The notes: a model not told the origin generated them from the letters alone. A stretch of DNA of 64,000 nt from Bacillus mobilis (GCF_001884045.1 NZ_MACF01000119.1:1-64000); one strand, 5' to 3'. Shown: positions 35,849 to 44,883, counted from the first letter of the stretch. A program made the numbers and translations.

Positions 35849-36328
35849 ATGATTGAAATTAAATCTATGATCCATTCGTATAAACTAAAGAGAAAAATAG
35901 CAAGGGATTTATACGGAAACAGAGATGAATTGACACTGTTATTAAATGAATGTAATAAAATGAAACACACAGTAACATGTGAAAAAAAGAAAAATAATAT
36001 ATTATCTCGTTTACAATTAATTTATCAAAATATGAAATTAGATAAACGGTACCCTCTTCCAATTACTTTTAATAGTAAATTATTGGATCGATTAGAAAAA
36101 GAATCTTTTTATTCTATTGAGGAAGGTATAGCATGTCTACAATTAATGTTAGATATAAATTATGAGAAAATAAAACAATATGGATCGAGTACAAGTAGGT
36201 CATTTGTTCCATTATCGCAGTCTTCCATTTGTCTTGCTGATTGTGTTTGTATAACTGGATTTGTATTAGGATTACTAGGTGTAGTTACAGTTGGAGGATT
36301 AGTGTTATCTGTATGTTCAATTACATAA
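35849..36328 (+). CDS. Hypothetical protein with hydrophobic Gly/Cys-containing C-terminus
   Basis: 159 aa. Residues 1-120 are charged and probably helical. Residues 126-159 contain four Cys and a membrane-like run (ICLADCVCITGFVLGLLGVV). AGGAAGTG lies before the ATG. No family recognised. It sits between the bacteriocin precursor and the pPIWI gene, so a link to bacteriocin function or immunity is possible but unproved. Confidence 0.6.
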   Translation: MIEIKSMIHSYKLKRKIARDLYGNRDELTLLLNECNKMKHTVTCEKKKNNILSRLQLIYQNMKLDKRYPLPITFNSKLLDRLEKESFYSIEEGIACLQLMLDINYEKIKQYGSSTSRSFVPLSQSSICLADCVCITGFVLGLLGVVTVGGLVLSVCSIT

Positions 36329-36473
36329 AGGTTGATATCTGTAAAAAAAGGGCATCGTTTTAAGGTGTTCTTTTTTAGTATTATTGTAAAATTACTGTAA
36401 ATAATAAATACATTATATTAATAATATTGTATAATTTGAATGTATTAAAATAAAGATGTTAGAGGTGTCGTAT

Positions 36474-36494
36474 ATGATTACTTTTAATTTTTAA
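36474..36494 (+). promoter_or_regulatory. Possible short leader ORF upstream of the pPIWI-like gene
   Basis: ATG ATT ACT TTT AAT TTT TAA follows AGAGGTG at good spacing, in the untranslated region downstream of a TATAAT-like box near 36430. Another ribosome-binding-like CGGAGGAATC at about 36520 has no start codon. This may be chance. Confidence 0.25.
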
Positions 36495-36634
36495 ATCAGT
36501 CTTTTTAATAATTTATTATTCGGAGGAATCTTTATACTTTTCTTTTAAATACTTGGTATAAATCGATTAGATTAAGTGATAATTTTTCTAGTTTTTTGTG
36601 ATCAAGAAAAATGAAGAAAGGAAGTAATCATTTT

Positions 36635-39022
36635 ATGGAAAAATTAAAGTTATTAACATTTGAAAATATAGTAGAACCTCTTTTAAACGAAAGTGTGTCA
36701 TTTATATATTTCCCTATTGATTGGATTGATATTGTAGAGATACATTATAAGACATTTTTATTAACAAGTAAGTTGAAACGATTGAATGAAAGATTATATG
36801 ATATGTTTTCTGATATATTATTTATTCAGCATAATCCGTATGTATTAAGTGAAAATACACCATGGATTGTATCGAAAGAACCTATTAGAAAAGAACAACT
36901 CGATTATATTTTCCAAAGTTGGTATGAGTTAATTCATGATTGGAAACCTAATAAATTAATAGAATTGCCAAAATATGAATGGCATTATGATTTAATTTCT
37001 AACTTAACAGTACTACATGATAATGAAATATATTCTAAGTGGGTGCCTGCTTTAATTTCTCATATTTTTTGTGAACAACCTGTACGGATAGAGAATATCA
37101 ATGAAGAAGATATATATTTTTCTCCTCTTAGATCACAAAATATTTGTGAGGCAATGTCAGAGCCTATTAAAGATGAAAAAACTCAAGATTATTTCGCCTA
37201 TGTATATCGTTTCGAATGTATCACGCGCGGGGGCGAAAATATTCCATTATTAAATGTTTCTATAGGAATTCGGAGGTTTTACCAAGAATATAACCATCCA
37301 GATATTCCTTTGCTATTAAGACGAAAACGGGGCATGATATTGGTTTCTACTCCAGAATTTGCATCGAATAATAAGAAATTACGATTTGTAAAACTAAAAG
37401 TTCAGCAGGCTATAAACGGCATAAAATGGATTAAGATATTTAGAAATTTAAAAGATGATTTTCGTATAGGTGGAGAAGTTGAATTAGAGCATATTCTTCA
37501 ATATCCGAAAGATTATATGATAGGAACAAATATTAGGGTGTTGCTTCCATACAATGAGAGAATATATAAAGTTCAAGGTACTAAAATAAAATCTGGTATA
37601 AAAGTAAAAGAAAGAGAGCATCTATTTAAAGGGTTTCAGCAAAAATTCGCTAATTTCACATTACTACCAGAATGTAAAAAGGTAGCAACAAATAATGAAA
37701 ATGAATTATTCCCTTTAATTGCACCAAAAGGATTAGAGACTATAACGTTAGAAATATGGTCTGAAAAAATCTCGTTGGAAGTTGAACAAGCGTTATTTGA
37801 AAGTGAAATAGTGTTAGCTCAAATCGGTGAGTCATTATATGTTTTAAATGCAGATTCTCCAGTATTGTTAAAAATAGTAAGATATAATATTGAAAAAGTA
37901 TTGCAAAATCCATATAAAATGCAATATTGCCAGAAATACAAAACAAATTTAGTAGAGGATGTTATGAAAGCGGTTTATGCTACTGCAGGTGAGCGCAATG
38001 ATGCGACATTGGCGTTAATCGCAATGAAAAATTGTGATGGGCGTGAAAAAATCGATCCAAAGCAAATCGTTAGAGAAGGGTTTGCACGAACAAACCGTAT
38101 TTCAGCATTTATTAATTTATTTATAGGCCAAAGTGTAACCCATAAAACAATAATAAATTGTATTCTTAGTTTATTAGAACAAAAAGGATTTTTGAAACGT
38201 AGTTGGAATAAAATAAATTTATCTTGTACATATGTTAATTTATCAATTGAACGAATCTCGAAATTTGATTTCTTACCTATTATTTCACAAATAAAAGGAA
38301 AAGAAATTTCATATAAATTATATGGTAATACAGAGTGGCAAACGATTGATTGCTTGTTATTAAATGTAAATAAACATAATACCTTTTTACCACAACCTTC
38401 AAAAAGAAATGATATGGGAATTCAATTTAAACAATTTGTTTTTGAAACATTAAAGGGAATTTTACAACGTGCAAAAGAGAAAAATGAACAAGTGTATTTC
38501 ATTGTAGATGCGCATTTAAGAAAATATTGGATGAAAGAGTTACAAAATAAAAAAATTGATATAGATATTTTACCGGAGATTGTTCCTGATGTGCTAAAGG
38601 TTCCTAATTTAAATTTTATAAGAATAAATACATCTTTTGATACACCAAAATACGGTGTGATAGAACGTGATGATGTTCCTGAGGGCACAAGTTTATATGT
38701 AGATCAAAAAGGGATGTATTATAGTACTGGTGAATATTCGCTAAATGGTAGTGAAACATCGCAGCGATACATACTTGAAATATTAACGCTAGGTGTAAAA
38801 CCTGTAGAAAGGAATTACATCGCTAAAATGATACACTATATGTGCTGTAATTCAAGTATGCTTCAGGAAAAAAATATACATATGCCGTATTTTATGCATA
38901 TGGCGAAAGTAATAAAGAGCTATATGACTGATATAGATGCAAGAGAGTTTAAAGAGTTTGATGATGAATTGGATGTAGATATAATAAAAGGAGAAAAGAA
39001 AGATTCAATTATTCTGCTTTAA
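36635..39022 (+). CDS. pPIWI-RE module protein (DUF3962/RNase H-like pPIWI), orphan
   Basis: 795 aa from ATG 36635 (AGAAAGGAAG upstream; the frame opens at 36611 without a ribosome binding site). The middle block FAYVYRFECITRGG...VSIGIRRFYQEY resembles the conserved RRW-type region of pPIWI_RE_X (DUF3962). The C-terminal part NLNFIRINTSFDTPKYGVIERDDVPEG with GMYYS resembles RNaseH_pPIWI_RE. Family knowledge: such Argonaute-related proteins usually travel with a DinG-type helicase and a nuclease and are thought to act against mobile elements. Neither partner is nearby. Its last codons are duplicated at 45.5 kb. Confidence 0.68.
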   Translation: MEKLKLLTFENIVEPLLNESVSFIYFPIDWIDIVEIHYKTFLLTSKLKRLNERLYDMFSDILFIQHNPYVLSENTPWIVSKEPIRKEQLDYIFQSWYELIHDWKPNKLIELPKYEWHYDLISNLTVLHDNEIYSKWVPALISHIFCEQPVRIENINEEDIYFSPLRSQNICEAMSEPIKDEKTQDYFAYVYRFECITRGGENIPLLNVSIGIRRFYQEYNHPDIPLLLRRKRGMILVSTPEFASNNKKLRFVKLKVQQAINGIKWIKIFRNLKDDFRIGGEVELEHILQYPKDYMIGTNIRVLLPYNERIYKVQGTKIKSGIKVKEREHLFKGFQQKFANFTLLPECKKVATNNENELFPLIAPKGLETITLEIWSEKISLEVEQALFESEIVLAQIGESLYVLNADSPVLLKIVRYNIEKVLQNPYKMQYCQKYKTNLVEDVMKAVYATAGERNDATLALIAMKNCDGREKIDPKQIVREGFARTNRISAFINLFIGQSVTHKTIINCILSLLEQKGFLKRSWNKINLSCTYVNLSIERISKFDFLPIISQIKGKEISYKLYGNTEWQTIDCLLLNVNKHNTFLPQPSKRNDMGIQFKQFVFETLKGILQRAKEKNEQVYFIVDAHLRKYWMKELQNKKIDIDILPEIVPDVLKVPNLNFIRINTSFDTPKYGVIERDDVPEGTSLYVDQKGMYYSTGEYSLNGSETSQRYILEILTLGVKPVERNYIAKMIHYMCCNSSMLQEKNIHMPYFMHMAKVIKSYMTDIDAREFKEFDDELDVDIIKGEKKDSIILL

Positions 39023-39039
39023 ATAATAGTAGACAAATC
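38922..39039 (+). repeat. 118-bp direct repeat, copy A (3' end of pPIWI gene)
   Basis: Identical to 45525-45642 except for three substitutions (near 38929, 39019 and 39030). It covers the last 33 codons, the stop and 17 bp beyond. The repeat ends inside the first arm (GACAAATC) of what was the gene's terminator. Confidence 0.95.
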
Positions 39040-39040
39040 G

Positions 39041-39406
39041 ATGGGGGATTTGAGAGCCGGCACACAAGCCTTTATCGATGAGTTATACCGTTTAGGTGCT
39101 AAGAAAGTCGGTTTATATGTTGGGCATCATATGTACGCACCGTTTAAAATGGCAAATGTGAAATGTGATTTCGTTTGGATTCCTCGATATGGTGGCAATA
39201 AACCAGCATATCCTTGTGATATATGGCAGTACACAGAAACAGGAAATGTACCTGGTATCGGTAAGTGTGACTTGAATTCGCTTGTAGGGAGTAAGCCACT
39301 TTCTTGGTTTACTGGAGCAGAACAGAAGCAGGAGCAAATACAAGCGGAGAAACCTAAACAAAACATCATCCAATCAGGCGCTTTTTCACCGTATGAAGTT
39401 AAGTGA
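39041..39406 (+). pseudogene. GH25 endolysin remnant, truncated at both ends
   Basis: 121 codons matching the second half of phage GH25 lysozymes: [47 protein letters not shown]. The N-terminal catalytic half is missing; the frame begins one base after the direct repeat without a ribosome binding site. At the end, [13 protein letters not shown] joins the beginning of an Amidase02_C domain directly to its usual last residues (YEVK), indicating an in-frame deletion between two Tyr-Glu positions. Non-functional phage relic. Confidence 0.8.
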
Positions 39407-39455
39407 AATATACTATGTAATAGCAAATGAAACCTATGTATATGTGAGTGAAGTG

Positions 39456-39486
39456 AAAAAGGTTCTCTTAACTGAGAACCTTTATA
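39456..39486. terminator. Bidirectional terminator
   Basis: AAAGGTTCTC-TTAACT-GAGAACCTTT, between the lysin remnant and the convergent immunity gene. Confidence 0.85.
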
Positions 39487-39487
39487 T

Positions 39488-39766
39488 TTATCTCCAACGC
39501 CATTCTATTTCGTTTGAATCAAAGTAGACGGCAGGTATTCCAATTCCCTCTAATTGATTATTTTTAGATACAAACCAATTGTTTTCATCCAATAGGATTG
39601 GATTTACATCATCTAAAGGCGGATTATTTTCATCTACCATTTTGTTAAGAAACTCTTTGAAATCAGAAATGTTATTAGTGAAATTAATATTTCCATACAT
39701 CCAAAAACCATCACCATTTGCATTTGAAATGTCTCCTAAATGTATATCTTTAAAGTATAGTTTCAT
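39488..39766 (-). CDS. Putative immunity protein for the adjacent WXG toxin
   Basis: 92 aa from ATG 39766, preceded by GAGAGGG. A longer start at 39784 would overlap the toxin stop as ATGA. Acidic, aromatic-rich protein (GDGFWMYGNINF, ENNWFVSKN, EIEWRWR). No named family recognised; the immunity role is inferred from its place directly after the toxin gene and its size. Confidence 0.6.
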   Translation of the reverse strand: MKLYFKDIHLGDISNANGDGFWMYGNINFTNNISDFKEFLNKMVDENNPPLDDVNPILLDENNWFVSKNNQLEGIGIPAVYFDSNEIEWRWR

Positions 39767-39780
39767 AGCGAATATCCCTC

Positions 39781-40782
39781 TCATTTCTTAATGTTAAAAT
39801 ATTTACCAGGAATTTCTCCTCTAATAAGGTATTCAGTATCTCTTTTAGTCCAATTTAAAGCGAGATTTTTCCAGTGATCTGTAGTTGCGGAATCTTGTTT
39901 TATTAAACGCTCTATTTTCTTAGGGCTTAAAATAGCAACATCTTTTACTTCACCTTCCCTAATTCCCTTTCTTAGAGCAGGTAAATCAATATCAATAATA
40001 TTTTTACCATAATTACTTGCAACCTCAGGTTTTATCGAGAAACTAGTATAAGGACTATTATGTTTTGCTCCTCTGCGATATCCACCTAAGATATGTTCAG
40101 TTACAGTTACTTGTCGGCCTTTATACATTCCTTCTTTATTTGCTGGGATTAAGTTTCCGTTCTCACCAATATGTGGTTTACCGATACCATTTGGTCTTGT
40201 TGCTGCTTTTAAGTAATCTTCTCCTCGTAAAAGGTTTTTACTTTCTATTGCAGCATGCGTCATCTTAACGCCTTTACCCACTTTAGCAAGTTTCCCAACT
40301 GGTGTAAGACCAGCTACTGCCATCCCACCCGCAAAGATTCTATCCCAGGTTGATAGTTTTTCACCAGTAGATGGATCAACACCATCCCACGCTCTTTTAA
40401 TATCATACTCACCACTTATTTCACCAGCTATATCTCGAGCTAGTTTACCGCCATCAAAACCTTTTTCTTCAGAGGAAGGTTTACCACACATTGCACCTTC
40501 TTCCATTGTAACATCTTGATTATCTGCATTGCGGAATTTTTCAGCAATCCGTTTCAAGTCTTCTTCTACTTTTACAAGTGAATTAATAGATGTAAAAGCT
40601 TTTGGTCTCGCATCATTGAACATTTAAATGAACTGTTGATTAGAGGCACCAATCCATTGAAAACACAATTGATCTATTTCATTACATAAATTATTATGTA
40701 TAGATTCTAATGCGATTCTGGTATTATTTGTACGATTAGCCACTTCTTCTAGCATTTCAGGTGTTACTTTGATTTGAACCAT
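39781..40782 (-). pseudogene. WXG100-pre-toxin (PT-TG) polymorphic toxin with an internal stop codon
   Basis: Read as one frame from ATG 40782 (AGGGAGG upstream). A WXG100-like N-terminus (MVQIKVTPEMLEEVANRT, then CFQWIGASNQQFI) reaches TAA at 40626-40624, and the same frame resumes at once with ATG 40623 MFNDARPKAFTSINSLV. CAA to TAA would be a single base change. Then come a pre-toxin TG-like segment (DIAGEISGEYDIKRAWDGVD) and a C-terminal toxin domain with SPYTSFSIKPEVASNYG, perhaps ADP-ribosyltransferase-like. Type VII secretion is expected. The 280-aa part could still be translated from 40623, without a ribosome binding site. Confidence 0.78.
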
Positions 40783-40925
40783 TTTTTTCCTCCCTTTTCC
40801 AATTTAAATTATGAGATAAAAAGAAAAAAATGTAAATATGGAAATTTTAGATTAGTATAATAATATTTATGTGAAATAAAATCTGCATAATTGTAAATAA
40901 AGCCTATGTGTATGTAATGTAGGGT

Positions 40926-40961
40926 AAAAAAGGTCTGCTCAGACTAGAGCAGACCTTTTTG
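40926..40961. terminator. Bidirectional terminator
   Basis: AAAAAAGGTCTGCTC pairs with GAGCAGACCTTTTT around AGACTA. Confidence 0.85.
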
Positions 40962-40985
40962 GGGGCGTTTATTTAATAATGGCCA

Positions 40986-41606
40986 TTAATTACGAGTTGG
41001 ACGGAAATTTGGTTCTTGCACACGTGTTAAGAATGCAGCAAACTGTTCACGAGTAACTTTGGCTGTAGGCGCAAATGTACCATCCGGGAATCCAACAGTA
41101 ATATTATTTTGAGCTAAAATGACAATATAGTCATATGACCAATATTGAGTAGGTGAAACATCTTTAAATCTAACGTGTGCGCCAGTTGATTTTAAATCAA
41201 AAGCCTTAACGAGTGCTACAGCCATCTCTGCGCGTGTTAATTCTCGTTCACCAAAGAAATTAAAAGAATTAGCTATGTAGCCGTAATGCATCAATTTATG
41301 CGCAGCATCATAGTAATAGGAATATACCGGGATATCCTGGAATGTGTCCTTATAGTTATATGGCATTTTTAAATCTAATGCTCTATCTAACATTACAGCC
41401 ATTTGACCACGAGTTACATTATCACTAGGTTTGAAATAACCCTCTGGAGTACCATTAATAATTCCTCTTTCAGTTAAATAGTTAATTTCTTTGTACGCCC
41501 AATTAGTAGTTTGTACATCTGGGAATGATTTAGCACTTGCAAGATTAGGAATAAAAAATGACAGAATCATTACAAAAGTAGTTAGTAACAGACTTGCTTT
41601 TTTCAC
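40986..41606 (-). CDS. Secreted S-layer homology (SLH) domain protein
   Basis: 206 aa from GTG 41606; GAGGTG upstream decides it over the frame opening at 41615. The signal peptide ends ANLASAKS-like near residue 26. Three SLH repeats fill the rest (FPDVQTTNWAYKEINYLTER, FQDIPVYSYYYDAAHKLM, FKDVSPTQYWSYDYIVILAQ), each with its VTRGQMAVML/LTRAEMAVAL/VTREQFAAFL element. SLH domains bind pyruvylated cell-wall polysaccharide. It has no effector domain. Confidence 0.9.
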   Translation of the reverse strand: MKKASLLLTTFVMILSFFIPNLASAKSFPDVQTTNWAYKEINYLTERGIINGTPEGYFKPSDNVTRGQMAVMLDRALDLKMPYNYKDTFQDIPVYSYYYDAAHKLMHYGYIANSFNFFGERELTRAEMAVALVKAFDLKSTGAHVRFKDVSPTQYWSYDYIVILAQNNITVGFPDGTFAPTAKVTREQFAAFLTRVQEPNFRPTRN

Positions 41607-41674
41607 TAAAAACACCTCTTTATATTTTTTTATTTATATATTACCATTAAATATTAATTAAATAAAGTAGATTT

Positions 41675-41749
41675 ACTGGTGGTGTAGGTAATAATAACTT
41701 TAATTCAGATGGTACAGTAACGCGTGAACAATTAGCGGTATTTCTATAA
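41675..41749 (+). pseudogene. SLH-domain scrap
   Basis: A 24-codon open stretch ending FNSDGTVTREQLAVFL-stop matches the end of an SLH repeat but has no start. It is followed by a terminator. It is the remnant of a third SLH gene on the plus strand. Confidence 0.7.
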
Positions 41750-41780
41750 AGATCTAAGAGATAACGTTTAGTCAAAATGA

Positions 41781-41816
41781 ATAAAAGACTAACTCGTATG
41801 AGTCGGTCTTTTATTT
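41781..41816 (+). terminator. Intrinsic terminator
   Basis: AAAAGAC-ACTC / GAGT-GTCTTTT stem after the SLH scrap. Confidence 0.75.
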
Positions 41817-41973
41817 GCAGGATTATTTTTAACTGCTGATACCATAATATCCGTTGTAGTACGAAAGCAGTTGACGTTTTTTATATAATTATTATATATT
41901 AATATAACAAAAAATGATAATCACTTAAAAACAACGGATATAAGTGAGAGTTATATACATAGGAGGAATCATA

Positions 41974-42960
41974 ATGAATTTTAAACATGTACTTGTAACA
42001 GGCTTAATTACCGCCACACTATTCGGTGCAACGAATGCTCATGCACAAACTGCAGATTTCACTGATGTACCAAGTGGGCATTGGTCTGAAAGTTCTATCA
42101 ACTACTTAGCAGATAAAAAGGTAATAAGTGGTTATGGCAACGGGAAATTTGGTTTTGGAGACAATGTAACTCGTGGACAAGTATCTGCGATTATTTCAAG
42201 ATACCTAAAACTAGAAAATAATGGATCTACAATCAAAAATTTCTCTGATATTCATGGGCATATGTTTGAAAACAGTATTAAAGCAGTTGCTCAAGCAGGG
42301 ATCATGACAGGAGACAGCACTGACAAATTCAGACCCGATGATACATTAACTCGATACGAAATGGCTGTTATCTTACAAAAAGCTTTTCACTTAGCTGTAA
42401 AAACAAACGACCTTTTCTATGATGTTTCAAATAATCATTGGGCAACAGACTCTGTTCGTTCATTGTATAGTAATGGCATCACAAATGGAATTGGAAACTA
42501 TCAATATGGCGGAGAAATGAGTGTAACAAGGGAACAATTTGCAAAATTTATGTATAATGCAATTTTTGTAAACCCTAACTTTGTTCCTGAGTCTATTCCT
42601 GAGAAAGATGGGGATGAGCAAAATTATAAAGAAATTCAGAATATACTGATTGATTATGGATTTGAAAAAACCCAATATAACTACAGATATAATAAAAACT
42701 ATGATAACCTTATGTCTTTTGAATTCTCTTCTAACGATGACAGAGCATATAAAATATTTATGTATAGTGATGACCCTGTATTAAATGAGCCTGTGAAAAA
42801 AATCTTAAAAACCCTACTACCAACTAAAGGAGATTATCTGTACAATATAATGAAAAATCCTACTGCAAGCTCTCGAACAATAGAATTAGATGGTCGCAAA
42901 GTTGAAACTTATAGGGATGGCAATGATATATATGCTTTTCTTGGAAAACGAAAATACTAA
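41974..42960 (+). CDS. Secreted SLH-domain protein with unknown C-terminal domain
   Basis: 328 aa from ATG 41974 (ATAGGAGGAATCATA upstream; frame opens at 41944). The signal peptide ends ATNAHAQ near residue 25. Three SLH repeats follow (FTDVPSGHWSESSINYLADK, FSDIHGHMFENSIKAVAQ, FYDVSNNHWATDSVRSLYSN). Residues about 210-328 form a polar domain I do not recognise (IQNILIDYGFEKTQYNYRYN, ELDGRKVETYRDGNDIYAF). Probably a wall-bound surface protein. Confidence 0.88.
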   Translation: MNFKHVLVTGLITATLFGATNAHAQTADFTDVPSGHWSESSINYLADKKVISGYGNGKFGFGDNVTRGQVSAIISRYLKLENNGSTIKNFSDIHGHMFENSIKAVAQAGIMTGDSTDKFRPDDTLTRYEMAVILQKAFHLAVKTNDLFYDVSNNHWATDSVRSLYSNGITNGIGNYQYGGEMSVTREQFAKFMYNAIFVNPNFVPESIPEKDGDEQNYKEIQNILIDYGFEKTQYNYRYNKNYDNLMSFEFSSNDDRAYKIFMYSDDPVLNEPVKKILKTLLPTKGDYLYNIMKNPTASSRTIELDGRKVETYRDGNDIYAFLGKRKY

Positions 42961-42977
42961 AAGTTACTTATAAATGA

Positions 42978-43058
42978 TTTAAATGTTCCCTTTGCATGGG
43001 GCATTTAAAAGGGCTACTCAGAAGTCGGTGTCACCGACTTCTGGGACAGCTCTTTTTT
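42978..43058 (+). terminator. Tandem hairpins and terminator
   Basis: AAATG-CCTTTGCATGGGG-CATTT is followed by CAGAAGTCGGTG/CACCGACTTCTG inside GGGCT...AGCTC and then TTTTTT. Very stable. Confidence 0.85.
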
Positions 43059-43699
43059 AATGGATATTAATTAATTCATTGAGTTTAATTTCCGGATTTA
43101 GTCCAAATGCATCTGTACAATAAATAGTTTTTAGCATTGGCTCTATATGTTGAACATTTATGTGCATGTTATTAATCAAACCATCGCAGTAATAAGAAGA
43201 TTTATTTTTTTACGGTTACAAAATACAGAGAAAAGAAGCTGGAAGAGTTAGCGAGAATGTATGATGTTTTTGTGAAGGTTTATGTGATTGCAAGTATTTA
43301 ATAGCGAAATAAAAAATAACAGTCCTTCTAAGGTGACATATATCGTTGCAACTTTTTAGAAAACAATTCTAGTTCATCAAAAATATAGTTTTGAAGGCTA
43401 AGGCATCTATGAAGATAAGCTCTCACCGTTTGTAAAGGCTGTTCTAACTAATTAATAATTAAAAAGACTATCCCTGTGCACAAGCCAGAAGATAGTCTTT
43501 TTTTGAAAATTAAGTAACTGAGAAATAACGAAAAAAACAAATTAAGCTTTTGGAATTCATTAACTTTAGAAAATAACGTTTTTTTACACTTGGGGATGCA
43601 ACAAAAACTTAAGTCGATGGGTGTGTGGTACTGCCCTGTGTCTAACAATCGGGGGGAAGTTCACTTTATGATTATATGCGTATAAAATGAAAATTCACA
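43059..43699. other. Gene-free stretch with remnants
   Basis: About 640 bp. It contains a gene-like fragment at 43176-43301, a terminator-like stem AAAAAGACTATC/GATAGTCTTTTTT at 43461-43504 and no intact gene. It is consistent with a decayed accessory segment. Confidence 0.5.
43176..43301 (+). pseudogene. Possible C-terminal gene fragment
   Basis: A 41-codon open stretch without start, reading TVTKYREKKLEELARMYDVF and ending VYVIASI-stop. The protein-like composition suggests the end of a lost gene. Family not recognised. Confidence 0.3.
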
Positions 43700-44608
43700 T
43701 TATCTCCTTGCGGAAATAGGTGGACTCGTTAGAACTACGTCATGATCTTTTAACTGTACGCGAAAGATATATACTGGTTGAGAAAAACCTTTTGTATCCG
43801 TGACGCGTTCTAAATTATATTCCGTAATGACTAAAGTCTCACCTTCAAATTCTTCACCCGCTCCGAAAGCTCCCATAGGATAAATATCTCCTTGTTTCAG
43901 CTTTTGAAATGCTTCTTTTGGAGAAATAATTTTGACGTCTCGCACTTTTTCACCTTTAGAATCGTAAACAGGCATTTTTTTACCTTCATCGCTTAACTCT
44001 AGTGATGCTTTTATAGAGACATGAGACATATCTGTTTTTCTGTAAGGATCAAATGGCATATTACCAAATTCCTTCATTTCATACGAAATAATTATTCCAA
44101 GTGCGAAGAAGCTTACAGCAGCTGGTAAGATTAAATATTTGACTATATATGTGTGTGATTCCTTTTTTTTGAGAAGAATAAGAACTATATTGAATATACA
44201 ATACCCTAGCATCATTCCAATAGTATTATGAAGTAAATCGTCTAGTTCCGCACTTCCACGAAGTGTTATAAATTGAAGAGTTTCAATAAATAAAGATGTT
44301 GTAATTGAACTGATTAACATCCATTTTACTTTTAAAAAAACTTCATTAAATAAAGGTAATAAAATCCCTAACGGAAACAGCATACCTATATTAACAAATA
44401 TATGAAAAAAAGAATTAAATGAAAATTGATTCCATGCTTGTTGATACTGGCTTAGTACATCGAAATCAATAGTTCTTACAAAGATATTCTCAGCTGAACG
44501 CCCAAATGTGGTAGCTATCATTAAAAGGGAATAATATCCTATAATTAATATAAATAATATAACTTGTCGTTTAGTAAATTTCTTTTCTCGTTTATTGATA
44601 AAATTCAT
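43700..44608 (-). CDS. VanZ-like family membrane protein
   Basis: 302 aa. VanZ core in residues about 10-165: FVNIGMLFPLGILLPL, SLFIETLQFITLRG and ELDDLLHNTIGMMLGY. A further TM and a soluble C-terminal domain of about 110 residues follow (SHVSIKASLELSDEGKKMP, then beta-rich). VanZ homologs are linked to low-level glycopeptide tolerance. The start overlaps the stop of a 36-aa ORF (ATGA), so the two are coupled. Confidence 0.85.
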   Translation of the reverse strand: MNFINKREKKFTKRQVILFILIIGYYSLLMIATTFGRSAENIFVRTIDFDVLSQYQQAWNQFSFNSFFHIFVNIGMLFPLGILLPLFNEVFLKVKWMLISSITTSLFIETLQFITLRGSAELDDLLHNTIGMMLGYCIFNIVLILLKKKESHTYIVKYLILPAAVSFFALGIIISYEMKEFGNMPFDPYRKTDMSHVSIKASLELSDEGKKMPVYDSKGEKVRDVKIISPKEAFQKLKQGDIYPMGAFGAGEEFEGETLVITEYNLERVTDTKGFSQPVYIFRVQLKDHDVVLTSPPISARR

Positions 44609-44715
44609 TTTACACCTACTTTAGATATTTCGCCTAGTCCATTGATAAATCTTGCATAGCCTGGGATTACTTTTCTAACAACTTGGGATTCTAATTCTTT
44701 GATTCTCTTATTCAT
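44605..44715 (-). CDS. Small 36-aa protein coupled to the VanZ-like gene
   Basis: ATG 44715 follows AAGGAG at ideal spacing; the frame extends to 44883, but this is the best start. Sequence MNKRIKELESQVVRKVIPGY, ending GLGEISKVGVK, is basic and amphipathic. The stop overlaps the VanZ-like start. Function unknown; it could be a coupling ORF or a small regulator. Confidence 0.5.
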   Translation of the reverse strand: MNKRIKELESQVVRKVIPGYARFINGLGEISKVGVK

Positions 44716-44883
44716 AAAGTCTACTCCTTGTAAATTGTAAATTTTGCTGTTCATAAAGAGTGTAGTGCGAGAGATGTACACATATACATATAGGATATAA
44801 GGAACTATTAAAATAAAAAGTAGGGTAAACTTTAAATTTTTATTAAATATTTGAAGCCTTTTCTTTTGATAACCTAACTTCAA

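Noticed and set aside
43448-43648. 66-aa minus-strand frame in the gene-free stretch
   Set aside because: It spans a terminator hairpin and lacks a ribosome binding site.
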